This document shows positions 21,695 through 29,350 of a stretch of 35,476 nt of DNA, one piece after another. The notes below the pieces were generated by a model. The model was given only the letters and a program-made list of their open reading frames with translations, made no database searches and was not told the DNA's origin. The stretch lies in assembly GCF_002154575.1 (NCBI RefSeq), contig NZ_MUBA01000099.1:1-35476 (forward strand). The letters run 5' to 3'. This stretch comes from Streptomyces bobili. GTDB taxonomy: Bacteria; Actinomycetota; Actinomycetes; Streptomycetales; Streptomycetaceae. Within the stretch, counting starts at the first letter, position 1. Each line of letters starts with the position of its first letter. Both the position numbers and the translations under genes were made by a program.

Positions 21695-23197
21695 TCATTC
21701 GTCGTCACCGCGCTCGGCGGAACCGGCTGAGCCCGTTGAGCCGGCTGAACCGGCGGTACCCGCCGAACCGGTGAGCTGGACGAGGTCGGCCAGGTCCAGG
21801 CCCGCCGCCACCCGGACGGCCACATCCTCGGCGTACGTCGAGTCGAACCGCTCGAAGGCGGTACGGCCCGACGTGCGCAGGAACGTGACGACGCCCAGGG
21901 TGCGCCCACGGCTGCGCAGGACCGCGCACAGCGCGTGCATCGTGTCCTCGGGCCACTGACGCGCGCGGGCCCACTCGCGCGCCCGGTCCGGGGCCACACT
22001 GCCCGCGGAGGCGCGCACCGAGCCGGCGCGGGCCAGGCACTGGAGGGCCGGGTGGCCTTCCGTGTACCCCACGGGCAGGCCGGCGTGGCCGGTGAGGACG
22101 CTGGGGCCCGGCGCGCCCGAGGGCGTGGCCGCCACCCGCACCAGACGCTGTGGGGCACCCGGCTCCCCGTCGGCCCTCGGCGGGCCCGCGACACGGTCGA
22201 TCACGGCATGGTCGGCGAACCCCGCGAGAGCGAAGTCGAGATGGACCGTCGCCGCCTCCGCCGGGTCCTCGCACTCGGCGGCCGCTCTCGACGCCCGGTG
22301 CAGCTGGTTCGTCCGGAACCGCAGCAGCGCCGCCTCCTGCTCGCTCTGCTTGGCCTCGGTGACGTCCTGGAAGAGCCAGCCGACGCCGAGCGGCACCGGC
22401 TCCTCGGCGAGCGGCGAGGCCAGCCGCACGAACCCGCTGCGCCAGCAGCGCCGCTTCTCGCCCTCCGGGGTCCGCACGCCCACCCACATCTCGGCGGGCG
22501 CGGGCGGGGCGCCCTCGGCGAGGACGTGCGTCAGCGCGTTCTCCAGCTCTTCGACGCCGCGGGTCAGCAGGTCGCCCAGCGGGCGGCCCAGGACCGCCGT
22601 ACGGCCCGTGCCGAGCGCGCGGGCCGCGTGCGCGTTGACCACGGCGGGGCGCAGGTCGGCGTCGACGAGGACCACGCCCCAGGACGCGTCCTCGAAGAGG
22701 GCCTCGCTGAGCGCGATGGAGCGCTCCAGGTCGATCTGGGTGTGCACCTCGCTGAACGCGCAGTACAGCCCGGCGGGCTTGCCGTCGGGGCCGCGGACGG
22801 CGGCGGACTGGGTGCGCACGAGGACCCGGCCGCCGTCCTTGGTGAGCAGCGCGAACTCGTGCACCTGCCGGCCGGGGGCCCGCATGGCCGCCATCAGCCG
22901 GCCCTCGATCTCCTCGGCGTCCGCCTCGCGCACCGCCCAGCCGGCGAAGCCGGGCCGGCCGACCGCCTCCGCGGCGGTCCAGCCGAGGATGCGCTCGGCC
23001 TCGCGGTTCCAGTGCGTGACGACGCCGTCGGCGTCGAAGGCGCACAGCGCCGCGTCCATTCCGTCGAGCAGCGCGGCGAGCAGATCCGAGCCGTCCGGAC
23101 CCTCCGGGCCGGGCCGCTCGGGCTCGTCCGGTCCCAGTTCGTCGGTGGTCCCACTACGGCGGGAAGCACTCACCTGGACCCCCTCAGGTTCGCTCAC
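21695..23197 (-). CDS. PAS-PAS-GAF sensory protein
   Basis: The 500-residue soluble protein has two PAS domains, then a GAF-like domain. PAS1 covers about 40-150 with MDAALCAFDADGVVTHWNREAERILGWTAAEAVGR. PAS2 covers about 158-285 with WGVVLVDADLRPAVVNAHAARALG and GVGWLFQDVTEAK. The GAF-like part spans about 300-475 and ends FERFDSTYAEDVAVRVAAGLDLADL. The same layout precedes PP2C phosphatase domains in many Streptomyces proteins, but here the protein stops after the GAF domain and a short repeated Gly-Ser-Ala-Thr tail (about 476-495), so no output domain is present. It may act through protein contacts or be a truncated phosphatase. The GTG at 23197 has GAGGGC upstream. No histidine kinase motif is seen. 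Confidence 0.85.
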   Translation of the reverse strand: MSEPEGVQVSASRRSGTTDELGPDEPERPGPEGPDGSDLLAALLDGMDAALCAFDADGVVTHWNREAERILGWTAAEAVGRPGFAGWAVREADAEEIEGRLMAAMRAPGRQVHEFALLTKDGGRVLVRTQSAAVRGPDGKPAGLYCAFSEVHTQIDLERSIALSEALFEDASWGVVLVDADLRPAVVNAHAARALGTGRTAVLGRPLGDLLTRGVEELENALTHVLAEGAPPAPAEMWVGVRTPEGEKRRCWRSGFVRLASPLAEEPVPLGVGWLFQDVTEAKQSEQEAALLRFRTNQLHRASRAAAECEDPAEAATVHLDFALAGFADHAVIDRVAGPPRADGEPGAPQRLVRVAATPSGAPGPSVLTGHAGLPVGYTEGHPALQCLARAGSVRASAGSVAPDRAREWARARQWPEDTMHALCAVLRSRGRTLGVVTFLRTSGRTAFERFDSTYAEDVAVRVAAGLDLADLVQLTGSAGTAGSAGSTGSAGSAERGDDE

Positions 23198-23282
23198 GTG
23201 CCCTCATTCAACTTGAACGTGACGCAGCCCACATATGGTTCCCGCAAGATTGCAGAGGAATCGTTGTACGCCGGTCCTGCCA

Positions 23283-23305
23283 GGTACGTACGTACGTCCC
23301 GTACC
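23283..23305. repeat. GTAC-rich inverted repeat
   Basis: GGTACG (23283-23288) and CGTACC (23300-23305) flank a run of GTAC tetranucleotides. It lies between the GNAT stop and the PAS gene start, on the upstream side of the PAS gene, and could be an operator or a terminator. Confidence 0.35.
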
Positions 23306-23318
23306 CCGGACGGCGCGG

Positions 23319-23771
23319 CTAGCGCGCGGCCAGCCGCAGGTCGACCCAGACATCGCTCTCGCCGTCCAGCGTGTAACGCTCCGTCTCGGTGAACCCGCGC
23401 GCCTCGGCGAACCGCAGACCGTCCTCGTTGACGGCCAGCACGCACGTCTCCACGACCCGCGCGCCGAGCCCGCGCGCGTGGGCGAGACCGTGGTCGTACA
23501 AGGCCGTTCCGTGCCCGCGACGGCGGTACGGCGGCAGCACGCGCGCGATGACGGTCGCCACCGCCTCCTCGCCGTCCGGGGGCCGTACCGTCGAGCAGCC
23601 GACGAGGACGTCACCGAGGTAGGCGTTGTCCAGGCGGTAGCGGTCGCCTCGCGCGCGTGCCTCGTCGAGGGACATGGCGGCCGGGGGCACGATCGTGTTG
23701 TGGACGTGCCGCCACTGTTCGAGCATGGCGTCGCCGACGACCGGCGCGATACGAAGACGAAGATCGGTCAC
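23319..23771 (-). CDS. GNAT-family N-acetyltransferase
   Basis: The 150-residue protein has the acetyl-CoA-binding signature of GNAT enzymes: VIARVLPPYRRRGHGTALYDHGLAHARGLGA, in which RRRGHGTAL is the pyrophosphate-binding Q/R-x-x-G-x-G/A loop. VLAVNEDGLRFAEARGFTETERYTLDGES is the usual C-terminal beta-alpha-beta. The acceptor is unknown. The GTG at 23771 (MTDLRLRIAP) is chosen; a TTG four codons earlier is possible. It lies 51 bp downstream of the RidA gene on the same strand and may be co-transcribed with it. Confidence 0.85.
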   Translation of the reverse strand: MTDLRLRIAPVVGDAMLEQWRHVHNTIVPPAAMSLDEARARGDRYRLDNAYLGDVLVGCSTVRPPDGEEAVATVIARVLPPYRRRGHGTALYDHGLAHARGLGARVVETCVLAVNEDGLRFAEARGFTETERYTLDGESDVWVDLRLAAR

Positions 23772-23822
23772 GGCCCCAGGCAACCGTGCGGCCGGGCGGA
23801 CGTCAACGGGGTTGCCGTCCCG

Positions 23823-24251
23823 CTACGCGGGGCGGCGGGCGTACACCTCGATCTCGATCCGCATCCGGGGGTCGGCCAGGCCGCACACCATCATCGTCGC
23901 CGCCGGCCGCACCTCTCCGAAGCAGCCGCGCAGCACCGGCCAGCAGGGCTCGAAGTCGGCCCGCTCGGGCAGCAGATAGCGCACCCGCACGACGTCTTCG
24001 AAGCCGCACCCGGCCTCCGCCAGGGCCGCGCCGATGTTGCGCAGACACTGCTCGGCCTGTTCGACCACGTCGTCCGAGATGGTCATCGTCGCGTAGTCGT
24101 AGCCGGTCGTCCCCGACACGTGCACCCAGTCGCCGTCGACGACGGCACGCGCGTACCCGATCTGCTCCTCGAAGGGGGAACCGCTGAGGATGGCCCGCCG
24201 CTCGGTCACGCGGGAGGTCGTAGTGGCGGAGGTCGCTCTGGGAGAAGTCAT
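23823..24251 (-). CDS. RidA/YER057c/UK114-family protein
   Basis: The 142-residue protein matches the Rid family, whose members hydrolyse reactive enamine/imine intermediates released by PLP enzymes or have related roles. Signatures include SPFEEQIGYARAVVDGDWVHVSGTTGYD, QAEQCLRNIGAALAEAGCGFEDVVRVRYLL, and the C-terminal MRIEIEVYARR with the conserved Glu. The Arg that binds the substrate carboxylate in canonical RidA is not evident at the usual place (ATMMVCGLADPRMRIEIE). It may therefore belong to a Rid subgroup with different activity. The ATG at 24251 has a modest AGGG site. The upstream gap is unusually long and structured. Confidence 0.87.
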   Translation of the reverse strand: MTSPRATSATTTSRVTERRAILSGSPFEEQIGYARAVVDGDWVHVSGTTGYDYATMTISDDVVEQAEQCLRNIGAALAEAGCGFEDVVRVRYLLPERADFEPCWPVLRGCFGEVRPAATMMVCGLADPRMRIEIEVYARRPA

Positions 24252-24280
24252 GCGGAGACCCTAGGCCCGGAAAAAAGGGG

Positions 24281-24310
24281 TTGATCGGGCGGCGGAACGG
24301 TTCTTAAGGT
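24281..24310 (+). promoter_or_regulatory. promoter of the structured leader
   Basis: TTGATC (24281-24286) and TAAGGT (24305-24310) are separated by 18 bp, a reasonable SigA-type pair. The start would fall near 24317, just upstream of the 16S-complementary AAAGGAGGTGATCC (24325-24338). Confidence 0.45.
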
Positions 24311-24343
24311 GGCGGCACACGCTGAAAGGAGGTGATCCGGTAG

Positions 24344-24382
24344 ATGTGTGATTCCCGGACTCGTGAGGTGACTGCGGGCTAG
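24344..24382 (+). CDS. 12-codon peptide behind a perfect ribosome binding site
   Basis: The frame encodes MCDSRTREVTAG followed by TAG. Upstream, AAAGGAGGTGATCC (24325-24338) is fully complementary to the 3' end of 16S rRNA over 14 nt, far longer than normal sites, with an 11-nt spacer from GGAGG to ATG. Its second half overlaps one arm of a long stem (24358-24376 with 24454-24476), so translation would disrupt that stem. This is the arrangement of a leader-peptide attenuator. After the stop the frame stays open for 32 more codons, so readthrough is conceivable. No homologue is recognised, and translation is an inference from the ribosome site. Confidence 0.5.
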   Translation: MCDSRTREVTAG

Positions 24383-24524
24383 CGGCCCGCCACCACACCC
24401 CGTAGTGGGTGCCGGACCAGCGTGCGCGCGACGCACGCAGCCGGCCAGTTCCACGCAGTCACCCGACCCGCGAGTCGCCGGTAAGTCCGGCCGGCCCTCC
24501 CCGGAGGACCAGACTCGCGGGTCG
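24358..24524 (+). promoter_or_regulatory. candidate attenuator or riboswitch-like RNA with exclusive stems
   Basis: Stem A: 24358-24363 pairs with 24471-24476 and 24367-24376 with 24454-24463, 16 bp in total with an internal loop. It encloses hairpins 24396-24411 (CACCC/GGGTG) and 24411-24445 (with a 7-bp GCGTGCG/CGCACGC tip). Stem B: CGACCCGCGAGTC (24464-24476) pairs perfectly over 13 bp with 24512-24524, enclosing a small stem at 24486-24505. The two share 24471-24476 and compete. Another competing hairpin is GCGGGC-TAGCG-GCCCGC (24374-24390) at the peptide stop codon. The pattern resembles an antiterminator/terminator pair. The ligand and the regulated gene are unknown. Confidence 0.5.
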
Positions 24525-24593
24525 CCTGCGTTCACGGACCCTGCCGTCCGAGCCGCCCCCGCCGTGGAATCTTCGGTGCGTGATGTGCGCCAC

Positions 24594-24621
24594 TTACGGA
24601 TTTACGGGCGAGGAGTACTCT
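24594..24621 (+). promoter_or_regulatory. promoter for a leaderless leader-peptide transcript
   Basis: TACTCT (24616-24621) matches the TANNNT -10 consensus and ends 6 nt before the ATG at 24628, placing transcription start at that A. The -35 (TTACGG, 24594-24599) is weak. Confidence 0.45.
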
Positions 24622-24627
24622 GAGCGC

Positions 24628-24702
24628 ATGCTTCCGCTCGTTCGACGCCGCCACGTGGACTACGTCCGCGTCACGAGCATGGGCTGTCGACGCTCCCTCT
24701 GA
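24628..24702 (+). CDS. putative cysteine-type leader peptide
   Basis: The 24-residue product is MLPLVRRRHVDYVRV followed by TSMGCRRSL. It matches the actinobacterial putative-leader-peptide group, whose members share R-R-x-H-x-D-x-x-R-V and a Cys-Arg near the end. They often precede sulfur or cysteine genes, where translation through the Cys codon reports cysteine supply. The ATG appears to be the first base of the transcript (a -10 ends 6 nt upstream), and leaderless starts are usual for this group. It lies 123 bp before the oxygenase gene. A cysteine-responsive attenuation of that gene is inferred. Confidence 0.65.
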   Translation: MLPLVRRRHVDYVRVTSMGCRRSL

Positions 24703-24825
24703 GCTGTCCGGCCCCCTTCGCGGTTCAGCAGCCGCCCGCGTTTCCCCCTCTCTGCCCACTTGGCACCCGTGCGCCCGCCCCACCCACGGCGCTCGCGCGG
24801 GACCCGTACACCTTGCGGACGCACC

Positions 24826-25854
24826 ATGACGAACGTGTCGACGAACCCGTCGTACCAGCAACTGCCGATCATCGATCTCTCCGCCGCCGACCGTGGGCCG
24901 CAAGCCCGTGCGCTGCTGCACGCGCGCTTGCACAGCGCCGCGCACGACGTGGGGTTCTTCCAGCTCGTGGGGCACGGGGTGAGCGAGGAGGAGACCGCTG
25001 CGCTGACCTCCGCGATGCGGCGGTTCTTCGCGCTGCCCGAGGCCGAGCGGCTCGCGATCGACAATGTGAACTCGCCGCACTTCCGGGGCTATACGCGCAC
25101 CGGCGACGAGCGGACCGGCGGCCGGCAGGACTGGCGCGACCAGTTGGACATCGGGGCGGAGCGGCCGGCGCGGGTGCCGGGGCCCGGAGAGCCCGCCTAC
25201 TGGTGGCTGGAGGGGCCCAACCAGTGGCCCGCCGGGCTGCCCGAGCTGCGGGTGGCCGCGCTGCGGTGGGTGGAGCGCCTCAGCGGGGTCGCGGAGAAGC
25301 TGCTGCACGAACTGCTCGCCGCGATCGGGGCGCCCGCGGACTTCTACGACCCGGTGTTCGGGGAGCGCGCGCATCCGCACCTGAAGCTGGTGCGCTATCC
25401 GGGGAGCGCGGGCGACGGCACCGGCCAGGGGGTCGGCGCACACAAGGACTACGGGTTCCTGACGCTGCTGCTCCAGGACCAGGTGGGCGGGCTCCAGGTG
25501 CAGCGCGAGGACGGGCTCTTCCATGACGTGCCGCCGCTGCCCGGGGCCTTCGTGGTGAACCTCGGTGAGCTGCTGGAGGTGGCGACGAACGGCTACCTGC
25601 TGGCCACCAACCACCGGGTGGTGTCGCCGCCGAGCGCGGTCGAGCGGTTCTCCGTGCCGTTCTTCTACAACCCCCGGCTGGACGCGCGCGTGGAGCCGCT
25701 GCCCTTCCCGCACGCGTCCGCCGCGCCGGGTGTGACCGACGATCCGGCCAACCCGCTGTTCGCCGAGTACGGGTTCAACGAGCTGAAGGGCAAACTGCGG
25801 GCCCATCCGCTGGTCGCCGAGCGCCATCACGCGGAGCTGCTCAGCCCCGCGTGA
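24826..25854 (+). CDS. 2-oxoglutarate/Fe(II)-dependent oxygenase, isopenicillin-N-synthase family
   Basis: The 342-residue enzyme has the DIOX_N domain (LPIIDLSAADRG, VGFFQLVGHGV; 13-51) and the double-stranded beta-helix core. The iron triad is His206-x-Asp208 (GAHKDYGFLTLLLQD) and His263 (TNHRVVSP). The co-substrate-binding Arg274-x-Ser276 follows in ERFSVPFF. These residues predict a working hydroxylase, desaturase or cyclase. The ATG at 24826 (MTNVSTNPSYQQ) has only a GCGGA-like site. The putative cysteine leader peptide upstream hints at a role linked to sulfur supply, which is speculative. It converges on the citrate-synthase-like gene after 33 bp. Confidence 0.9.
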   Translation: MTNVSTNPSYQQLPIIDLSAADRGPQARALLHARLHSAAHDVGFFQLVGHGVSEEETAALTSAMRRFFALPEAERLAIDNVNSPHFRGYTRTGDERTGGRQDWRDQLDIGAERPARVPGPGEPAYWWLEGPNQWPAGLPELRVAALRWVERLSGVAEKLLHELLAAIGAPADFYDPVFGERAHPHLKLVRYPGSAGDGTGQGVGAHKDYGFLTLLLQDQVGGLQVQREDGLFHDVPPLPGAFVVNLGELLEVATNGYLLATNHRVVSPPSAVERFSVPFFYNPRLDARVEPLPFPHASAAPGVTDDPANPLFAEYGFNELKGKLRAHPLVAERHHAELLSPA

Positions 25855-25887
25855 CGACCGCCGTTCCGGCTCAGTGGGTCACGCCGC

Positions 25888-27000
25888 TCAGCGGGCGATG
25901 TCGTCGAAGCCCTCGATCTCGCGCGGGCCGCGGGAGCCGGGGCCGATGTAGCGGGCGGAGGGGCGGACGAGGCGGCCGGTGCGCTTCTGCTCCAGGATGT
26001 GCGCCGACCAGCCGGCCGTGCGCGCGCACGTGAACATCGACGTGAACATGTGCGCGGGGACCTCGGCGAAGTCCAGGACGATGGCCGCCCAGAACTCCAC
26101 GTTGGTCGCCAGGACGCGGTCCGGGCGGCGGGCGTGGAGTTCGGCGAGGGCCGCCTTCTCCAGGGCCTCGGCGATCTCGAAGCGGGGTGCGCCCAGCTCG
26201 CGCGCGGTACGGCGCAGCACGCGCGCGCGGGGGTCCTCGGCGCGGTAGACGCGGTGGCCGAAGCCCATGAGGCGTTCGCCCTTGTCGAGGGCCTGCCTGA
26301 CGTAGGCGTCGGCGTCGCCGGTGCGCTCGATCTCCTCGATCATGCCGAGGACGCGGGAGGGGGCGCCGCCGTGCAGCGGGCCTGACATCGCTCCCACGGC
26401 GCCGGACAGGGCGGCGGCGACGTCCGCGCCGGTGGAGGCGATGACGCGGGCGGTGAAGGTGGAGGCGTTCATGCCGTGCTCAGCGGCGGACGTCCAGTAG
26501 GCGTCGACGGCGGCGACGTGCTTGGGGTCGGGCTCGCCGCGCCAGCGGATCATGAAGCGTTCGACCACGGACTGGGCCTTGTCGATCTCGCTCTGCGGGA
26601 CCATGGGGCGGCCCTGGCCGCGGGCGGACTGGGCGACGTACGACAGCGCCATGACGGCGGCGCGGGCGAGGTCCTCGCGGGCCTGCTCGGCGTCGATGTC
26701 GAGGAGCGGCTTGAGGCCCCAGACCGGCGCGAGCATGGCGAGCGCGGACTGGACGTCGACGCGGATGTCACCGGAGTGGACGGGGATGGGGAAGGGCTCC
26801 GCGGGCGGCAGTCCGGGGTTGAAGGCACCGTCGACGAGCAGGCCCCATACGTTGCCGAAGGAGACGTGGCCGACCAGGTCCTCGATGTCGACGCCCCGGT
26901 ACCGGAGTGCGCCGCCCTCCTTGTCCGGTTCGGCGATCTCCGTCTCGAAGGCGACGATTCCTTCGAGGCCAGGTACAAAACCGGGGTCGAAGTCGGACAT
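25888..27000 (-). CDS. citrate synthase-like protein (citrate synthase 2)
   Basis: The 370-residue protein belongs to the type I citrate synthase superfamily, which condenses oxaloacetate or other 2-oxo acids with an acyl-CoA. Substrate-binding His175 (AEHGMNAS), catalytic His210 (GPLHGGAP) and oxaloacetate-binding His249 (GFGHRVYR) are present. The catalytic Asp of the usual NVDF segment is replaced by Glu302 (TNVEFWAA), so activity or substrate may differ. Many Streptomyces carry several homologues, and this one is probably not the main TCA enzyme. The ATG at 27000 ([14 protein letters not shown]) has GAGGAG 8 nt upstream. It is divergent from pdxH, with 240 bp between. Confidence 0.9.
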   Translation of the reverse strand: MSDFDPGFVPGLEGIVAFETEIAEPDKEGGALRYRGVDIEDLVGHVSFGNVWGLLVDGAFNPGLPPAEPFPIPVHSGDIRVDVQSALAMLAPVWGLKPLLDIDAEQAREDLARAAVMALSYVAQSARGQGRPMVPQSEIDKAQSVVERFMIRWRGEPDPKHVAAVDAYWTSAAEHGMNASTFTARVIASTGADVAAALSGAVGAMSGPLHGGAPSRVLGMIEEIERTGDADAYVRQALDKGERLMGFGHRVYRAEDPRARVLRRTARELGAPRFEIAEALEKAALAELHARRPDRVLATNVEFWAAIVLDFAEVPAHMFTSMFTCARTAGWSAHILEQKRTGRLVRPSARYIGPGSRGPREIEGFDDIAR

Positions 27001-27145
27001 CAGGCGGCTCCTCGTGATGTGTGCGACAGATGGCGCCGGTGGATCCACGGTCCGTGCGGGGACTCGCGGTCCTGGGCGGTCACCCCAGTGATGCCCGTTG
27101 CGGTCGGCGGTCACCCAACCGGGATGGCATCAGCACCATATCCCC

Positions 27146-27195
27146 GAGTGCCACCTTTGGGGAGTGGCGCGGCACTCAGTGCCACCTTCGGGTGG
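27146..27195. repeat. direct and inverted repeats between the citrate synthase-like gene and pdxH
   Basis: AGTGCCACCTT occurs at 27147-27157 and 27178-27188. GAGTGCC (27146-27152) pairs with GGCACTC (27171-27177), and CCACC-TTCG-GGTGG (27182-27195) forms a UUCG-type hairpin. Confidence 0.6.
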
Positions 27196-27228
27196 GGGAG
27201 GCCCCTGCTGCCGGGGGCCCGGGTGCGG

Positions 27229-27234
27229 CAAGAT
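27229..27234 (+). promoter_or_regulatory. candidate -10 of a leaderless pdxH transcript
   Basis: CAAGAT ends 6 nt before the pdxH GTG, placing the transcription start at the G of the start codon. No ribosome site precedes the GTG. The -35 is not evident. Confidence 0.35.
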
Positions 27235-27240
27235 GACGGC

Positions 27241-27909
27241 GTGGACCACGCAGAAACCGTCTCTCCCGATCCCGCCTCCATGCGCAAGCAGTACCGGGCG
27301 GAGGGCCTCGACGAGGCCGAGCTGGCCGCCACGCCCCTGGAACAGTTCGCGCGCTGGTTCAAGCAGGCCGCCGCGGAGGCGCACCTGTTCGAGCCGAACG
27401 CCATGGTCGTCTCCACGGCGGACGCCCAGGGGCGGCCCTCCTCCCGCACGGTGCTGCTGAAGCACTTCGACGAGCAGGGCTTCGTCTTCTACACGAACTA
27501 CGACTCCGGCAAGGCCCGCGATCTCGCGGAGAATCCGCACGTCTGCCTGCTGTTCCCGTGGCATCCGATGGCCCGGCAGGTCATCGTGCGGGGCGTGGCG
27601 CGGCGTACGCGCCGGGACGAGACGGCGGCGTACTTCCGGACCCGGCCGCACGGCTCGCAGCTCGGCGCGTGGGCGAGCGTGCAGTCCGCGGTGATCGCCT
27701 CCCGTGACGACCTCGACGCCTCCTACGCCGAGTTGGCGGCCCGCTATCCGGAGGGCGAGCAGGTGCCGGTGCCGCCGCACTGGGGCGGTTTCCGGGTGGC
27801 GCCGGAGTCGGTGGAGTTCTGGCAGGGCCGGGAGAACCGGCTGCACGACCGCCTGCGGTACGTGGCGGAGGCGGACGACGGCTGGCGGGTGGAGCGGCTC
27901 AGCCCGTGA
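27241..27909 (+). CDS. pdxH: pyridoxamine 5'-phosphate oxidase
   Basis: PdxH oxidises pyridoxamine or pyridoxine 5'-phosphate to pyridoxal 5'-phosphate with FMN and oxygen. The 222-residue product shows the family pattern: [27 protein letters not shown] (14-40), [34 protein letters not shown] (FMN phosphate and substrate region, 66-99), [14 protein letters not shown], and the C-terminal [20 protein letters not shown]. The GTG at 27241 is the only start with a plausible signal, a -10 set for leaderless transcription. It converges with a TetR gene over a 45-bp gap and is divergent from the citrate-synthase-like gene. Confidence 0.95.
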   Translation: MDHAETVSPDPASMRKQYRAEGLDEAELAATPLEQFARWFKQAAAEAHLFEPNAMVVSTADAQGRPSSRTVLLKHFDEQGFVFYTNYDSGKARDLAENPHVCLLFPWHPMARQVIVRGVARRTRRDETAAYFRTRPHGSQLGAWASVQSAVIASRDDLDASYAELAARYPEGEQVPVPPHWGGFRVAPESVEFWQGRENRLHDRLRYVAEADDGWRVERLSP

Positions 27910-27954
27910 GAGGGGGGCGGCCCGCCGGTCCGGTGGATCGCCCGGCCCGGTCGC

Positions 27955-28578
27955 TCAGCGGCCGAGGTTCTGTTCCAGCAGGGCCGCCCACTGGGAGACG
28001 ACCCGGTCGCGGCGGGGGGCGTCGTCGGTGAGCAGGTTGGCGAGACCGAGGCCGCGCGCCATGTCGAGGAGGCCCTGGACGGTTTCGCGGACGCCGGGCG
28101 CGGACTCGTCGGCGCCGAGCAGCTCGACGGCTATGCGGTGGGTCTCGCGGCCGACGCGGGCCTCCAGCTCGGTGACGCGCGAGCGGAGCTGTTCCTCGTT
28201 GGAGGCGGCGACCCACAGGTGCAGGGCGGCCCGGAAGAGGGGGCCGGTGTAGAGGTCGACGAGGGCGGAGACGACGGCGCGCCGGTCGACGTGACCCGCG
28301 CCCGCCGCGCCCTGCGGGAACAGGGCGCGCAGGGCGAGGGAGCGTTCCTCGGCGACGTACTCGACGGCCGCGGTGAAGAGGTCCTCGCGGGTGGGGAAGT
28401 GGTGCTGGGCGGCGCCGCGGGAGACACCGGCCCGCTCCGCGACGACGGAGACCGTGGAGCCCGCCCAGCCGCGTTCGGCGAGGCAGGCCACAGCGGCTTC
28501 CAGGAGCCGCTGCCGGGTGGCCCGGCTGCGGTCCTGCTTGGGGGCGCGGTCGCGGTCGACCGGGCTCACAACACCCAT
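27955..28578 (-). CDS. TetR-family transcriptional regulator
   Basis: The 207-residue protein has a TetR N-terminal helix-turn-helix (TRQRLLEAAVACLAERGWAGSTVSVVAERAGVSRGAAQHHFPTREDLFTAAVEYV, about 21-75) and a helical ligand-binding domain. The ATG at 28578 lies inside the end of the hydratase gene (13-bp overlap). A GTG three codons later, overlapping the hydratase stop as GTGA, is an alternative. As the last gene of the six-gene operon it is likely to control that operon by sensing an acyl-CoA. The palindrome at 30944-30957 is a candidate site, and the repeats at 2774 and 2862 are of similar type. Confidence 0.9.
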   Translation of the reverse strand: MGVVSPVDRDRAPKQDRSRATRQRLLEAAVACLAERGWAGSTVSVVAERAGVSRGAAQHHFPTREDLFTAAVEYVAEERSLALRALFPQGAAGAGHVDRRAVVSALVDLYTGPLFRAALHLWVAASNEEQLRSRVTELEARVGRETHRIAVELLGADESAPGVRETVQGLLDMARGLGLANLLTDDAPRRDRVVSQWAALLEQNLGR

Positions 28579-29303
28579 GCGGGTTCCCGTCGTTCGAGAA
28601 ATGCCGTCATTCCCTCGCGGGCCTGCGGAGAGGCGAACAGTTCGGCGGAGAGCGCGGTGAGGTCGGCCGCGTCCCGCTCGAACGCCTCCAGCACCCTAAC
28701 CGTGAGCAGTCGCTTCGTCTCCGCCAGGCCTTGCGGCGCGGCCTTGCGCAGACCGTCAAGGACCGGGGCGAGTACGGCGTCGACGTCGTCGGCGGTCGCG
28801 GTGAGCAGGCCGATACGGGCCGCCTCGGGGGCGTCGAAGCGTTCGCCGGTGAGGTAATAGCGGGACAGGGCGCGGGGGTCGGTGCGCGGGAGGAGCGGCA
28901 GGGAGATGACCGCCGGGGCCACGCCGATGCGTACCTCGGTGAAGGCGAACGTCGACCCGGTGGAGGCGGCGGTGATGTCGCAGGCGGCGAGGAGGCCGAG
29001 GCCGCCGGCGCGGACGTGTCCGGTGACGCGGGCGACGACCGGTCGGGGCAGTTCGACGAGCTGCCGCAGCAGGGCGACGAAGGCGTCGGGGGCGGGAGGG
29101 TCGCGCAGGTCGGCGCCGGCGCAGAAGGTGCCGCCGGTGTGGGTGAGGACGACCGCGCGGACGTCGGGGTCCTCGGCGCAGTCGGTGAGCGCGTCGGCGA
29201 GTGCGGCGAGGAGGGCGGCCGAGAGGGCGTTGCGCGTCCCGGTGGCGTCGAGGCTGAGTGTCTCGACGCCACGGTCGCGGGTGCGGCCGATCAGTGAGGT
29301 CAT
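28566..29303 (-). CDS. enoyl-CoA hydratase/isomerase family protein
   Basis: The 245-residue crotonase-fold protein should hydrate an enoyl-CoA. The oxyanion-hole segments are VLTHTGGTFCAGADLRD and GHVRAGGLGLLAACDITAAS, followed by FAFTEVRIGVAPAVISLPLL. Of the two Glu residues used in canonical hydratases, the second (TEVRIG) is present while the first position is Gly (GLGLLAACDI). Related function such as methylglutaconyl-type hydration or isomerisation is thus possible. The ATG at 29303 (MTSLIGRTRD) has GGGAGA upstream; an ATG at 29354 overlapping the ligase stop (ATGA) would add 17 residues that look unconserved. It is followed by the overlapping TetR gene. Confidence 0.88.
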   Translation of the reverse strand: MTSLIGRTRDRGVETLSLDATGTRNALSAALLAALADALTDCAEDPDVRAVVLTHTGGTFCAGADLRDPPAPDAFVALLRQLVELPRPVVARVTGHVRAGGLGLLAACDITAASTGSTFAFTEVRIGVAPAVISLPLLPRTDPRALSRYYLTGERFDAPEAARIGLLTATADDVDAVLAPVLDGLRKAAPQGLAETKRLLTVRVLEAFERDAADLTALSAELFASPQAREGMTAFLERREPAWVL

Positions 29304-29350
29304 GGACGCTTCTCCCGCCGTCTGCGTGCCGGGCGCCTCTTCCCGCGCGG

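Noticed and set aside
24325..24338. Possible 16S rRNA fragment
   Set aside because: Only the 14-nt complement of the 16S 3' end matches; flanking sequence does not continue into rRNA. It works as a plus-strand ribosome site instead.
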